In this document: in pieces, positions 1 to 11,848 of the stretch
Layout of the letters: the number at the start of each line of letters is the position of its first letter
Position numbering within the stretch: the first letter of the stretch is position 1
NCBI GenBank assembly: GCA_930367215.1
Contig: OV884056.1
Coordinates: forward strand, 196,767,310-196,831,309
Length of the DNA: 64,000 nucleotides
From: Pollenia angustigena
Lineage: Eukaryota; Arthropoda; Insecta; Diptera; Polleniidae
Direction of reading: 5' to 3'
Notes under the pieces: generated by a model
What the model was told of the DNA's origin: nothing
Databases searched by the model: none
Seen by the model: only the letters and a program-made list of their open reading frames with translations
Program-made: the position numbers and the translations under genes

Positions 1-700
1 CTGAACGTCTGCAATGTCCCATCGGCTTCGAGTGCAATATTATGACATTTGTAACGTAACGACGTAATCTCTTTTGATAGTTTTCGATATGAGTTACAGA
101 CACACATTTTTTTCACTTTTCAAGAAACGATGGAATATTTTGTTTTACATCTTATCGATGCAAGAAGTTCTCACTAAAGTTACAGAACATAGGTACTGAA
201 TTACTTTAACGCGTTGCTCGATTGTGTATATTTCCATGGTTTAAATTTAGTTTGTCTGAAATTGAGAAATGTCAAATGAAATGCAAACAAAAATCTTGAC
301 GTTAAGGTGTGGTATACATTCAACATCGGCCCTTAAAATTTAACAACCCTTTATAAGCAAAAAATAAATAAATTTTTAGCACACACAAAATTCTGCTAGG
401 GCAACAAACTATAAGATATACAAGTATTTGGAATACTTTTTTTCTTTAAAATTAAAAAAATCTTACTTGCGAGTTTGCCTAAAAGAAATTGGTTTAAAAT
501 TAAGCCTTAAAGTCACGTTATTGAAAAAATAAGAGTTTTCCGGAATATTTGCTATAAACATAAAGCCTGTTTTTAGGCCACACAAAATATAGCATATCCT
601 TAGGATGTACAAAATGCCACTTAAACATTTTATTAATCCTGACAATATTCTGCTTAACATTTTTGATTTATTTATACATTTTTCATCCTTTTTCTTCCAG
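1..700. other. Noncoding flank, probably Hmx intron
   Basis: AT-rich sequence without a convincing reading frame. It ends in a pyrimidine-rich tract and a consensus acceptor (ttcttccag, 692-700) that opens the Hmx exon at 701, so it is most likely the 3' end of an upstream Hmx intron. The short open frames here have no coding character. I see no transposon boundary. Confidence 0.6.
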
Positions 701-810
701 ATTGGGTTTCATTTCACAATGGGGAGCTTTGGCTGGTCGTTATGCTGCTTTATGTCCACCTGGTTGGCCCTGGGCACCACAACGTATGCCTTTTCACAGT
801 CCAACTCATG
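701..810 (+). CDS. Hmx: Hmx homeobox gene, internal coding exon
   Basis: Internal exon of a nuclear homeodomain transcription factor. It is bounded by acceptor ttcttccag/ATTGG and donor CATG/gtaagt. The first base completes a codon begun in an upstream exon. Read from 702 it encodes about 36 residues that include GRYAALCPPGWPWAPQRMPF, rich in Trp, Pro and Arg. The one base left over, G at 810, joins AT at 4040 to make an Asp codon and keeps the frame into the homeodomain exon, so the join is phase-consistent. A different open frame across the same bases (starting at 605) ignores both splice sites and is a shadow. Earlier exons, including the start codon, are not in the window. The gene identity rests on the downstream homeodomain; the exon assignment rests on the splice signals and the frame. 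Confidence 0.85.
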
Positions 811-1310
811 GTAAGTTTTTTTTTTTTTAATTTAAAAATAAGTTTAAAGAAATGTGTTAAAAAAATGTATATAATTCCTAAGCTTTTATATAAATGTGTT
901 AAGTATTTATTGTAAATTAGTTTTAACATTTGATTTTTAAATGCCTTGAAACAGCACATTCTTGAAAGTATTAAAATAGCGAGCAACAACAAGAAGTATT
1001 AAGTAAAGTAGAGAAAACATTTCGTTGTTACTTAAGGCCAATTTACATGATCAAATTCAATTGAATTTAGTAGGGTCTTAATGCAAGAGGCCAATTAAAT
1101 AGGCTTAAGCCCACAGCTAAAATAGCAATTCAGAAATAAATGCTACTCAACTATGAAAACACAAAAATTCACATAGACGCACAGGCAAACACCTTTACAT
1201 TAATGTATGCATCTTATATGACTTCCGTTATTTAAATGGCAGCTAAAGCAACAACAAGTTTTACATGCAAACGTATACACACACACACACACTCACACAA
1301 ATATAACATA

Positions 1311-1740
1311 CCCAGCGGCAAAACCCAGAAGACCTTCTTACTTCAGGCCTTTTAAAAGGCCTGTTTAAAAATTATTTTGATTAAATTACTATTCTTATCT
1401 AACTGCTAAAGAATGCCTCATAGAAGGCCTCGGCTCTTTGGTGTAAAAGATAAGATACACCTTCCACTCTCGCTTCTATGAGAAGGGAGTAGAGAAGTAG
1501 TAACATTTTTTGTATAGTTTTTTTGCACAAGCAAAAGCGAAATACATAATTATTTTTTTTGAACCCGTTGCCATTCTTATGTACCTGTTAAAGAAGCGAG
1601 AGCGGAAGGCCTTCTCCGCTATGACAACGTGTGTAAAAAAGATATGAGTATGGAATGGAGCGAGCAGGCCTTGTATATACAAAAGAAGGAGTACAGAGGC
1701 CCTCTTAAAGGCATCCGTACTCCTTCTTTTTCCCGCTGGG
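1311..1740. mobile_element. TIR MITE flanked by TA, in Hmx intron
   Basis: Begins CCCAGCGGCAAAA and ends with the inverse, TTTTTCCCGCTGGG. Each end is flanked by TA (ta/CCCAGC...GCTGGG/ta), the duplication expected for a Tc1/mariner-type insertion. The interior is 430 bp, has no coding capacity, and repeats AAGGCC/GGCCTT several times (near 1352, 1425, 1607, 1665). Non-autonomous; superfamily inferred only from the TA site. Confidence 0.7.
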
Positions 1741-2598
1741 TATTGTCAATACAACAACATGCATTCCATTCTACAACTGGAATGTATTAGTGTAACCGTT
1801 AAACCGTTTTGAAATGTAATACCTTTTAATGAAACTATTTGTACAAATTGTTTTGGCCATTTAATTGAAAATTTTACTTTGAATGCGTGTGAGTGTCTGC
1901 AAATTTACACAAAACGATTTATTGCATTCACTTGCAACTGCATGCAATGTTCTAAGCCTTTTAAGGAGTTTGAGTGTATTGAGGTGTTGCCATACAGAGT
2001 GGCAGATTACATTGTAAATTACAAATTTTTAAAGAATTTTATTTTCCTTTCAAAAGAAACAAATGCTTAAGAAACAATGTCGTTTCTATAAGACATTTTT
2101 TTCTAGCACTTTGTTAAGAAACCTTAATAACGTTGAGAATTTTTTAGAAATTTTATTTTTATTTGTAATTAATTGCTAAAAGATTAAATGACTGTAGTGT
2201 AAATAAAAATAAAGAAGAATTTTGTTGATTAAGTGGATTCCTGGACTTATTAATTCTTATGCAATGCAATTAGAGAGCGTAGTAGAAAAAAGAGTACAAA
2301 TATTTACAATTTACTTAGGAATGTTTGTTAATTAGTTTAGTTTACAAAGAGATGTGGAAAGGGTGTGAATTATTTAAAAAGAAACTAAAAAAAATCTAAG
2401 AAATAATATCAAGAATTTCTAAATAATTAAAAAATTTTAAAATAACGAACTGAAGCAAATATTTTAAAATGTCTTCCGGCTTTTAAGCAGTCAAAAAAAC
2501 CTCTTAAAAATCTTTAGCATACTTTATGGCTAAGATTTCGTTAAACTATTTCGTTCAACAATTTTTAATGCCAAAATTCTGCGAGAACGTGTTTTAAG

Positions 2599-3315
2599 CA
2601 GGGTTGTGGAGTTGTCAGAAAATTGTTCTAATTCCGATTCCAACCGATGAATTTTTTTTTAATTCCGACTCCAACTCTGACTTTGATGCTAAATATCTAC
2701 ATATAAAAACAGTGATAATTATGCTGAGTAATTGCACGATAATGTCCAAAAAGTGTAATTTTTTCAGTATAGCCGGTTTTTAGCCCGTTTTTCAAATGAC
2801 TTAACGCATTTATGTTAAACATATTTCAATGTTGACGGTTAAAAATTTAGCGGGAATTCCTGTCATTAACTTAGTGAAGCACAAGTGCATGAATCGAACT
2901 CCCGCAATTCAGCCGAGCCTGTGTGGTTCACCATAAAAAAAATCACAAACTTCTTCTTTCAACTAGATCAATATCCGGGTTTAAGTTCTGCTAATTCAAT
3001 TAAGGCTGTTGCCCGCACTTATAAATAAAAACTAAAATAATTTCAATTAATACATACTTGTATAATATTTAATGAATGACTGAACTTACTCTCATAAAAT
3101 AAACGAAAATCTACTTATTCATAGTGATTTGAATATATTACGTGGCCAATTCCATCGAATTAATTTTTTTTGAAAATATTTAAAACATTTTGCGAATTTT
3201 TTATGCACGTGTAATAAGAGAAATTTTGGAGACGGAGTCGCAAGTTTTTGAAGGTGCTCAGACTCCGGTATAAACACCGCAACTCCCATTCCACAACTCC
3301 GACTCCACAGCCCTG
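2599..3315. mobile_element. hAT-like non-autonomous element (GGAGT repeats)
   Basis: The left end is CAGGGTTGTGGAGTTG and the right end, inverted, is CAGGGCTGTGGAGTCG: about 14 bp with one mismatch. Flanks are GTTTTAAG and GTTTTACA, a degenerate 8-bp duplication (6 of 8). Both subterminal regions repeat the motif TCCGACTCC/GGAGT, typical of hAT transposase-binding arrays. 717 bp, no transposase. Confidence 0.75.
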
Positions 3316-4002
3316 GTTTTACAAATTGAAGTTTTAACGTTAACCGAACACCGAACTTTCATTAAACGAAAAAAGGGAACATTAATTTTTAAGTTGTATT
3401 TGCTACTAAAATAAAGTCTACATTTAGGAAAGATAAGCTGTAGCATATTTTAAGGAGGAAAATTAGGAAAATTTTTGTTTTATATTTTTAAAATATTATT
3501 TTCCTTTTTATAATGGTTGTAAAAATTGCCTTATTTTGTAAAACTTTATTCTGACATACTATTTTTAATTTTTCATCTTCATTATAAATCACATTTTTTC
3601 TTTGTATTAAAAAGTCAAGTGCCTGTTAAAATTTTCTTATAATTCTGTAATTGCTGACATTTATGGCTTTGTTGTGAGAAAACAAAAGATTTAACTTAAA
3701 CGCCATTTTTAAATACAAAAAAGGCAAGCAATTATTACAGTTATCTTTATAGCATATGTTTACTTAAGAACATACACATGTATACAAGCCCAAAGAAAAC
3801 CCCACCAACTTTACAGGAAACTAAGAATAAGTGGAAATGAAAAACTACCACCGAAAATTCAAAATCTCTTAACCTGAGAGAGCGGAAAAAAACTCTCAGC
3901 ACAAGCGCATTAAAATGAACGAAGAGACCTTAAGATATTTTTAAAAAATAATATAAAAATGTATTATACAAATTAAATTTATAACATTTTTAATTTTATT
4001 AA

Positions 4003-4785
<783 letters not shown>

Positions 4786-5436
4786 GGGGTGGGGTGCTTA
4801 ACTGCGGCCGCTGTAGCGGCGGCAGCAGCTGGTGCTTCCTCAACTACAACTTCAGCGTCAATGACAACGGCTACTACGACATATGGACGACCAACTACAC
4901 CGCTTTCACCTCATCAGCAACAACAACATAGTTATCATCACCATTTGGCGCATCAGGCCCACCATCATGCTCAGCATTTTCAGCATTTAATGCGTGCCTC
5001 ATCACAATCGCCCTACCATCATCATCAACATGCTAACCATGCCACGTTGGCAGCAGCTTTAACACCACTCTCTCAACATTCACACGACGAGTCTGAGGCT
5101 GATGATACAGCCATAGATGTGGAAAATGAGGATGAGGAACAACAGCAACAGCAACAACAATGCTCTAATACTCATCAGCAAAATTCGCATATAGAGGAAA
5201 TGATGACGGGAAAGTTTTCACAAACAAATGGCCACTCGAACACCCAGAATACACAAACAACTGAATTGCTGATACCGAAAACTCAACATCAGCTGGCTTT
5301 GGAAAGGCAAATAAATGGAGTGCATAAACAAACTGTGGGAGGTGGTGGCGGCGGAGGTGGAGGAGAAGAAAAATTAAATGGCAATTTAAATCACAACAAT
5401 ATGGCAGAACAAATAAAAAATCATAAAATTTATTAA
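4786..5436 (+). CDS. Hmx: In-frame C-terminal extension of Hmx (candidate stop readthrough)
   Basis: Directly after the TAG stop (4783-4785) the same frame runs 216 further codons to TAA (5434-5436). It looks like coding sequence, not 3'UTR. It is GC-richer than its surroundings. Its homopolymer runs are amino-acid-type: poly-Ala at the start, His-rich blocks, seven Gln near 5140-5160, nine Gly near 5340-5364. It also holds an acidic segment (DESEADDTAIDVENEDEE) and a charged end. Third-position variation within the Ala and Gln runs (GCG/GCC/GCT/GCA, CAA/CAG) argues against a simple DNA microsatellite. The true AU-rich 3'UTR begins only after 5436. The first codon after the stop is GGG, giving TAG-G context, and a stem-loop follows at 4802-4825. 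An internal GTG-led ORF is the alternative reading, but nothing supports separate initiation. Readthrough in dipteran regulatory genes is an established phenomenon; its occurrence here is inference. Confidence 0.7.
   Translation, partial: GVGCLTAAAVAAAAAGASSTTTSASMTTATTTYGRPTTPLSPHQQQQHSYHHHLAHQAHHHAQHFQHLMRASSQSPYHHHQHANHATLAAALTPLSQHSHDESEADDTAIDVENEDEEQQQQQQQCSNTHQQNSHIEEMMTGKFSQTNGHSNTQNTQTTELLIPKTQHQLALERQINGVHKQTVGGGGGGGGGEEKLNGNLNHNNMAEQIKNHKIY
4802..4825 (+). promoter_or_regulatory. GC-rich stem-loop after the Hmx stop codon
   Basis: CTGCGGCCGC (4802-4811), loop TGTA, then GCGGCGGCAG (4816-4825). Nine of ten positions pair, with one G-G mismatch (4806/4821). It begins 16 nt after the TAG, in the spacing range of readthrough-stimulating RNA structures. 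It also encodes the poly-Ala start of the extension, so the base pairing could be a by-product of Ala codons. Confidence 0.5.
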
Positions 5437-6300
5437 GAACAATATTGTGGCTATTATAAAAACAAAAAACAGCCATAAACACAAATACACTGTAAAAAAT
5501 TTAGGAAATAAATTTAAACTTATAAATATTTAAAAAAACAAATCAAACAAAAGGCTCTGCTGGAAAAACAAAAATTGGAAATGGTAATAATTTTAAATTA
5601 TGTAAGTCTTGCAAATCAAATTCAAACGATATAAAGAATATTGTAAAGTCAGTTCTCAAATTTATGATTTCACTTGAAAACTTTAAGTTTAAGAGAAAAG
5701 AAAAAAATTAAACAACAAATAAAAGTGGTTTCAGAAAAAACGAAAACAAATCAGAAATTTAATTTTGAAAGAATGTAAAAAGTCCTATAAAATTTTCAAA
5801 AATACCATGTTAATTGTTCCTATTTAGTTTCTGTAAATAGAAATATCATAAAATTTAAGAAAATGTAAAAACTTAAAATTTATCAGAAAAACCAATTCAT
5901 CATAAAATGTTTCGAAACTCTTTGTATATGTCTAATTGCTCAATATTTAATATGTTCATAAGTTTAAATCATGTAAATTTATGAAATAAATTAAAAACTG
6001 CATAAAATTTATTTTACCTACTAGTTTTGAAATGACTCTTCGATTCATGTATAGAAATATTTAACACCCTTTCAGTCAAGTAAGCTTATTTTAGTTCTTC
6101 AATTATTTAAATGTAAGTTGTAAATATTTTCAAAGTTTAAAATTAGTTTCTATCACATTAAGCGTAGACATCTTTTTTATTAGTTAAATTATTATGTATT
6201 TAGAATTATGTATAAGAAATTAACGGAAAAATAACAAAAATGTTAATAATAAAATTATTACTATTATAATAAAAACAAAACAAAAAATAATAAAAAAAAA
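5437..6300 (+). terminator. Hmx: Hmx 3'UTR with poly(A) signals
   Basis: Abrupt change to AU-rich noncoding sequence after the second stop. AATAAA hexamers stand at 5507-5512, 5985-5990, 6248-6253 and 6268-6273, with a poly-A-rich stretch by about 6290. Which is used cannot be told from sequence. Confidence 0.6.
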
Positions 6301-6858
6301 AATAATTGCTTATAAACCAATTGTCTTAAAAACTTTTAATCATTCTTCGGAAACAAATTAATTTTTTAATTTTACTTTCTGGATTTGGAAAATTGTTAAT
6401 ACTGCACAATGTTTACAAAGGTAATTTAAATTCATCTTGTCTGTATTATTAAAATTGAAGAATTAACCCCTTTTAGGAACCAAGTGCAATAACGAACCTA
6501 CCACCCAACACATATTTGGGGGATTCAAGCGGTACTCATAACGTCATATGTCTTCAAATAATAACATAGCGTCTTCACCTGACAATTTTTTGTCATACCA
6601 AACGTCAAAGTCTATAGTCAAAGTCAAAAGTGATATATTCGGCTATGCCGAATCTAATATACCCTTCAACATGATGAGATAAGAACAAAAAGTTATATAC
6701 ATAAATAACGTTATTTAGATAGGTATAAATAGATATTAATTGAGCCACGCCAACTTTTCATTTCGTCATGCCGAAGAATATAAAAAACAAAAAATTTATA
6801 TATGTACCTAAGCCCGTTTCCTCTTTTGCCAAAGTTGATGTTTGAAATTCGTTTTATA

Positions 6859-7350
6859 CAGGCCTGTCATAGAACTCCATTCCGATCGAAAGTGGTTTTA
6901 ATTCCGTATTTTGCTTCTTCAGAAAACGAAAAATTTTTTCGGAATGAAACCACTTTCGGGTTTCTAATTGGAATTGATTGTTTCAGTATTTTATAACCGA
7001 AAAAACTACTTAAAACTATTTTTTATGGATAAATAAATGTTTTTTATGATATAGATTGAAGAAATAACACACTTTTGATTTATTTATTTTACTTTATATT
7101 GATTTTATTAAAAACATAATAAATTCTTTCACGTTGCGTTGCTAACATTTTTTCCCCACAAACCACTTTTTCATTTCTACTCTGAACATTGCCATACTTA
7201 ACACAAAAATCATATGGTTTTTATGTAAAGTTGCCATATCCAATTGTAAAACCAGAGTTGTTATAAAAAAAAAAACACATTTAGCAAAATCGATCGGAAT
7301 CTGAACATACGGAATTAAAACCATTCCGATCGGAATTTGTGACATGCCTG
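6859..7350. mobile_element. TIR element with CAGGCATG-type ends
   Basis: Left end CAGGCCTGTCATAGAACTCC; right end inverted CAGGCATGTCACAAATTCC. Both continue into the shared blocks CCGATCG and GGTTTTAATTCCGTA, so the TIRs are about 45 bp with small indels. 492 bp, no transposase. I could not find a clear target duplication. The ends resemble those at 61734-61991. Confidence 0.65.
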
Positions 7351-7410
7351 ATTATCTTAAAATCGTTTTTTAGAACATAAAAAAATTAAATAAAAAAGAA
7401 AAAATATATT

Positions 7411-7480
7411 TTTGGGATTCGAACTGGCAATATCATCAGTCTCAGGAGAGAACTTAACAACTCGGCTACGAATGCTTTTA
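7411..7480 (-). repeat. tRNA-like / SINE head fragment
   Basis: On the minus strand it reads GTAGCCGAGTTGTTAAG (A-box-like, like the D arm of a Ser-type tRNA), then CAGTTCGAATCCC (B-box). Acceptor-stem pairing is absent, so it is a tRNA-derived repeat and not a tRNA gene. Confidence 0.45.
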
Positions 7481-8101
7481 CTGAAGAAGCTTTAAATTAA
7501 AATATATCGAGTCTATGTGTTTGTTTCTTTATCTGAGCGGCATATCATATACATGCATTAATGTGTATGTGTATGCGTAAAATTAAACACATTAAAAATA
7601 AAATCCACCACTTGTAGTGAAGGGTATAAAAAAACAAAAAAAAAAAAAAAACACATTGCCAACACTGTATTACCATAGCCACTGTATGACCGTAGAAGCC
7701 AAAATTGAATTGGTTTGTATGGTATGTTAATGTCGTTTTGGTAATACAGTGTTGGTATGGTAATGCCACGTCTAATTGGACCTTTAAAGGAAAAAATTTG
7801 AGGTCGTCATGGTTTTTTACTCATATCTCAGCCATTTGTGGACCGATCTTGCTGAATTTCAATAGCAAACAATTCCGGACCATGTGTGACATAAATGTAT
7901 AATAATCTGGCGCCCATCATTAATGGGGTCTTCGGAAAATCCATTTCAACGGACAGACGGACATCGTTAAATCAACTTCGATCCTCATAAGGACCCAGAA
8001 TATATATACTTTTTAGGGTCTAACATCAATATTATACAAATTACAAACGGAATGACAAACTTATGTATACCCTTTTCACTACCTGTGGTGAAGGGTATAA
8101 A

Positions 8102-8549
8102 AAATGTGACTGCTCTGAGCAACACCCCATAGTTCAGATTTATACTGTGTAGTTACAAAAAAACAATAATTTTTTTATACTATTGTAAGATATAAGGAAT
8201 ATGAAAATATCACTTGATAGCGTACCGTTTGAATACTCCAATTGTTTTGCGGTAAAGCTTTATAAAAGATTTATTTCTGTCGAATTATATGAAGATAACA
8301 TCATTTAATTAAGCTGCCACATTAAATTAAGGATTTGCCAACTGCAACACCGGGAACCCTGCAACAATCGACTCGTCTACTGTTTTCTTCGGAACCAAGA
8401 CAGCATTTTCTAACCAAGGGGTTACACGATCAAATTTTGCTTCAAATTTAGCTTTAGGTTTCAATACACTCACACCTTCTCACTAATGCATTCATACTTC
8501 AAAAATTTGGTGCGAACTTGGCCAGCCAGCATTTTCAGTCGTGTTAAAG
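8102..8549. other. Unassigned intergenic sequence
   Basis: No gene recognised. Part of a less AT-rich block (about 8330-8549) that continues, after the inserted element, at 9190-9645 and may be a decayed repeat or pseudogene. I could not identify it. Confidence 0.4.
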
Positions 8550-9189
8550 CAGTGTTAAAGTGTTCTGCTCACACACCCAAGAAGGATATCTATTTTTTAG
8601 TGATTGTGTAGACGAACACAACCCTTAATATCGTTCGTAACTATTTTCAAGAAAGAGCCGAACATTATAAAATGTTCTGTTGTTCGTCAAAACACAGAAC
8701 AATTGTAGTGATACTGTAGACAAACATTATATTTTACTGTTCCATAATGTTTCTTTTCTTTACATTGATAAAGAAGTGAATAAACAAAAATTTTTAACAA
8801 TGGCCGCACCACGAACAGCTTGTGTGTGTATGGCGTGCATGTTTTGTTTGTGTAAAATTTTTTTGCTGGCTTTTTGTTTTTTTTTCGTATGTGTATTTTG
8901 TTTTTGTAAAGAATTTTTGGTTTTTTTTACCAGCCAAAAACGACGAACATTAATGATCAGAACCGAATACTTGTGGATTAAAAAAAAAAACCGAACGGAA
9001 TTAAATGTTCCCATCTTTAGTTGAGTTTGATGAAAACAGTATTATTTTTGTGTTCGAAAGATGACTAACAGGGAAACGTTATTTTTTTTTAATGATTTTC
9101 TGCACAAACACTATTAGCGTTTGTGTTTTCCACAAATCTACCGAACCGAATACTAAGGAGCGATATTTAGTGTTTATTTTCGAACACTG
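8550..9189. mobile_element. hAT-type non-autonomous element, 8-bp TSD TGTTAAAG
   Basis: Bounded by CAGTGTT on the left and AACACTG on the right. Flanks are identical: TGTTAAAG (8542-8549) and TGTTAAAG (9190-9197). The 640-bp interior repeats GAACA/TGTTC/TTCGAACA in both orientations near the ends, a hAT-like subterminal array. Overlapping open frames of about 114 and 84 codons on opposite strands are low-complexity and not transposase. The left flank also contains a local tgttaaag echo inside the element, so the boundary could shift. Confidence 0.65.
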
Positions 9190-9847
9190 TGTTAAAGTCT
9201 ACTGGCAAACTCACGAAGAGCATTTTTGACCGTCTAAGGGTGTATTTTTTTAATCGTGGAAGATTCCTCGCACGGGAGAAACTGTTACACAAGCTGATTC
9301 CTCTGTGAGATATTTCCAGCGAAAGGCGAATCATTTTAGATACGTGTAAAGATTATCAAACGAGTCTTTCAAAAAGCAAACAAGAATCTTATGAGACTCA
9401 TGTAGGGATTACTTACAACTCGTGAAATGTTCAGCCGTAAAACTGAGCTACCTAAAGCTCAAACTAGACGTGACAACCTTATGGGCAACCTTATGGCAAG
9501 CCTCAATACTTGCAACGCCAAATGAAACTAGACTATTGGTAGAGCAAATCTGCCAATGGGTTTTGAAAAGTTGGCTCGGGTTCCCGAAATATTGACCACT
9601 AAAGTTTTTCAATTTTTTGAAAAGGCGTTTGGTATAGGTCAAAAAAAAAATATACTAAATGTACTTCTAAGCCAAAATACTATTTCAGATGTCTTCAGTA
9701 AAATTGTATGGCGATTTTTTTCTTAGAATATACATATCAACTTAGGTTGTTACTTATGGTGTTTTCTTTTCTACAAAAAAAGTGTGACATTTTATTTAAA
9801 AAAATGCAATTTGGTGTCTGTTTCATAAAAATTTTGCTTCCAAAAAA
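9190..9847. other. Unassigned block, possible decayed coding repeat
   Basis: Relatively GC-rich compared with neighbours between 9190 and 9645 and disrupted by stops in every frame. With 8330-8549 it forms one unit once the 8550-9189 insertion is removed. I do not recognise it. Confidence 0.35.
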
Positions 9848-10410
9848 GGGTGAGTTTTTTTAATACCATGTGATATAAGGCCATGATGGCTTTATCTCTC
9901 ATTCAATAAGGAGATAAATCCTTTTTCTTGTTTTTTTCATTTAAATGGGAGATAAAGCCATCATGGCCTTAGCTCACATAAGCAATATTAGAAAATGGCT
10001 TTATCTCTCATTTCAGTTCCGGAGACACTAAAGTTAAGTATTGAAATCTGGCTTCGCATACTAAAGTTTTTCTGCGTGGCGACCTGCGGCCGTGCTTATG
10101 GGTTTTTTCCTCCAGTTGGACGCGACAGGTGGCTTCACTGAATAAAGTTTTCCTGCGTGCGTCACAAGAATAAAAAATGTTTTTCAATGATAACTAAGGA
10201 TTTTCCCTTTTACAGAAAGTTTATACCATGCATAACAATATTCTGAAAAATATGGCTTTATCTCTCATTTGTGAAAAAAAATGGCTCTATCTCATTTCGT
10301 AAAATGTTAAATATGACCTTACCGCTCAATAAGGCCATTATGGCTTTATCTCCCATTCCACTGAGCAATTAAGCCATCATGGCCTTATCTCACACGGTTT
10401 TAAATCACCC
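9848..10410. mobile_element. TIR element with repeated GGCCATGATGGC motif
   Basis: Left end GGGTGAGTTTTTTTAATACC. The right end, inverted, is GGGTGATTTAAAACCGTGTG. Both run into ATAAGGCCATGATGGC. The motif GGCCATGATGG with CTTTATCTC recurs at least six times in both orientations across 563 bp. Outermost bases resemble the GGGTGATTTTTT ends of the mariner-type copies at 21058 and 54841. No coding capacity. Confidence 0.65.
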
Positions 10411-11523
10411 CCCGTTTTTCATACATATAACACAGCATATTAGCTTTTGTTATTTGTACGTTTTGTAAAAAATATAAAAACGTTGGGCGCGCCGATTGAA
10501 TGTTCGATCTTTCAATAAACATAAACAAGGGCAAATACGTACATAAACACGGAGAAAAATTTAAATTTTATTAGCTTCCACCGCAACAAAGCGTCACGCT
10601 TACGTAAGTGTTCCTTCTTAATCATAGGCTTGGTACGAAAAGCGGAACCGTTGTTGCGCAACGTATGCATCTACGTAAGTATAACAAGGCCTTGAGGCAG
10701 TCTTAATTACTGCGTTTGGTCTCAATAAAACCATTTGATGTATTTGATAGTTAAACCGGTAATGAAAAACTATTTTTTAATGCCATTCCCCTTTTCTCGA
10801 TCTACTTTTAACTTTCGTTTATCTAATTTTTGTTAATCTACTAAACTCTACTGCTAGAAACTAAAAATCAAAGAATAGTGTAATTAATAAAAAGTTAAAA
10901 GAAAATGTTATGTAAAATCAAAAAAATTTTTAATAAATATAGTGGCTACGTATGAAGCGTCAAATGTCTGTTAAATATGGCTATGGCTTTACAGCTTGCT
11001 TTTGTGTTCCTCAAATGAGACATACTTGATCCTTCCCTCTACTGATCAGCAGGCGTTGTGAGTCGAACAAGTTCCACTTTTTGGACGGAATTACAAACGG
11101 GCCCAGTTTGATAAAAAAACAAATATATATAAACTGTGAAATTATAACGAACCCATTATATGTATATATAAATCTGTGGCCGTATGGAAAAACTAGTTAA
11201 GTCCACTTTTTGCGTAAATTGAGCTAACACCAAAAATAGAAAGCGAGTTTCATTTACTATCACTCTGTCAGATCGAAATTTTGTTATAGTTTCTCGTTTA
11301 AAAGTTATTTGAAAAATAAAAATTTTTATGTAAAAACTAAATAACTTCATGCAATTTTTGAAGAAAAAAACAAGGTAACTCCATAGTGTCTTAAAAATCA
11401 GAAATACAAAAAGTTTAGAACGACATTGCTTCAAAAAATAAGGGAGAAAAGCGAAATAAAACAAAGAGAATTCAAAGAATATTATATGCATATTATATAT
11501 TTTCTGAAGTTCTTGAAGGGTAA
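10411..11523. other. Intergenic, no gene seen
   Basis: AT-rich sequence. tacgtaagt appears near 10601 and 10672, and a GGCGCGCC site near 10488. The part after 11170 shares ggaaaaacta and related short blocks with 12894-13124. The 128-codon minus-strand open frame (11156-11542) is Phe/Lys-rich low complexity and is not called. Confidence 0.4.
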
Positions 11524-11848
11524 AGCTGGATGTCCATACCACGCGTTTTCGCCTCCACGCAGCGCATGCTTTTCTAACATTACTTGCGTTCTACGTTTCA
11601 AGTTACATGCAACGTTTTTTATGCAGCAGCAGCACAAGTAAAAATAAAATTTAATTTGTCAAAATCAGCAGATTTGTTCGTACGCTGCTTGTGACGCTTA
11701 CAAAAGTAGAAAGAAAACCTACTTTTCCCCTCAAGGCATCTACGCTTTTGTGCATGTAACTTACTACGTATACCTACACAGATTCTACTTTTTTGACAGC
11801 TGCGTATGCTGCGAAAAAGCGAGTAACGCGAGGTGTGGAACTCCAGCT
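11524..11848. mobile_element. MITE with TAA target duplication (PIF/Harbinger-like)
   Basis: Left AGCTGGATGTCCATACCACG; right inverted AGCTGGAGTTCCACACCTCG. 22-bp TIRs, flanked on both sides by TAA (11521-11523, 11849-11851). A 3-bp TWA duplication is the PIF/Harbinger signature. The interior repeats short ACGC/GCGT and GTTACATGC-type words. 325 bp, non-coding. Confidence 0.7.

Larger units (their letters stand above)
6627..8101. repeat. Composite dispersed repeat ending in ATACCCTT/AAGGGTAT
   Basis: One end is TATTCGGCTATGCCGAATC followed by taatatacccttcaac (about 6637-6670). The other is cctgtggtgaagggtataaa (8083-8102), and ccacttgtagtgaagggtat also occurs at 7610-7629. The 7950-8100 part contains acggacagacggacatcg and agaatatatatactttttag, a tail repeated in diverged form at about 22930-23030 and 47940-48080. 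No coding capacity. Elements at 6859-7350 and 7411-7480 lie inside it. Confidence 0.5.

Noticed and set aside
605..814. 69-codon + frame overlapping the first Hmx exon
   Set aside because: It crosses the acceptor and donor. The phase-consistent reading (from 702) joins the homeodomain exon; this frame does not.
5165..5482. 105-codon minus frame opposite the Hmx extension
   Set aside because: Antisense shadow of Gln/Gly codons with no domain or signals.
7411..7480. tRNA-Ser gene
   Set aside because: Box-like words only; cloverleaf pairing fails.
11156..11542. 128-codon minus frame as a membrane protein
   Set aside because: Phe/Leu-rich translation of AT-rich DNA; no start context or domain, and it overlaps repeat boundaries.
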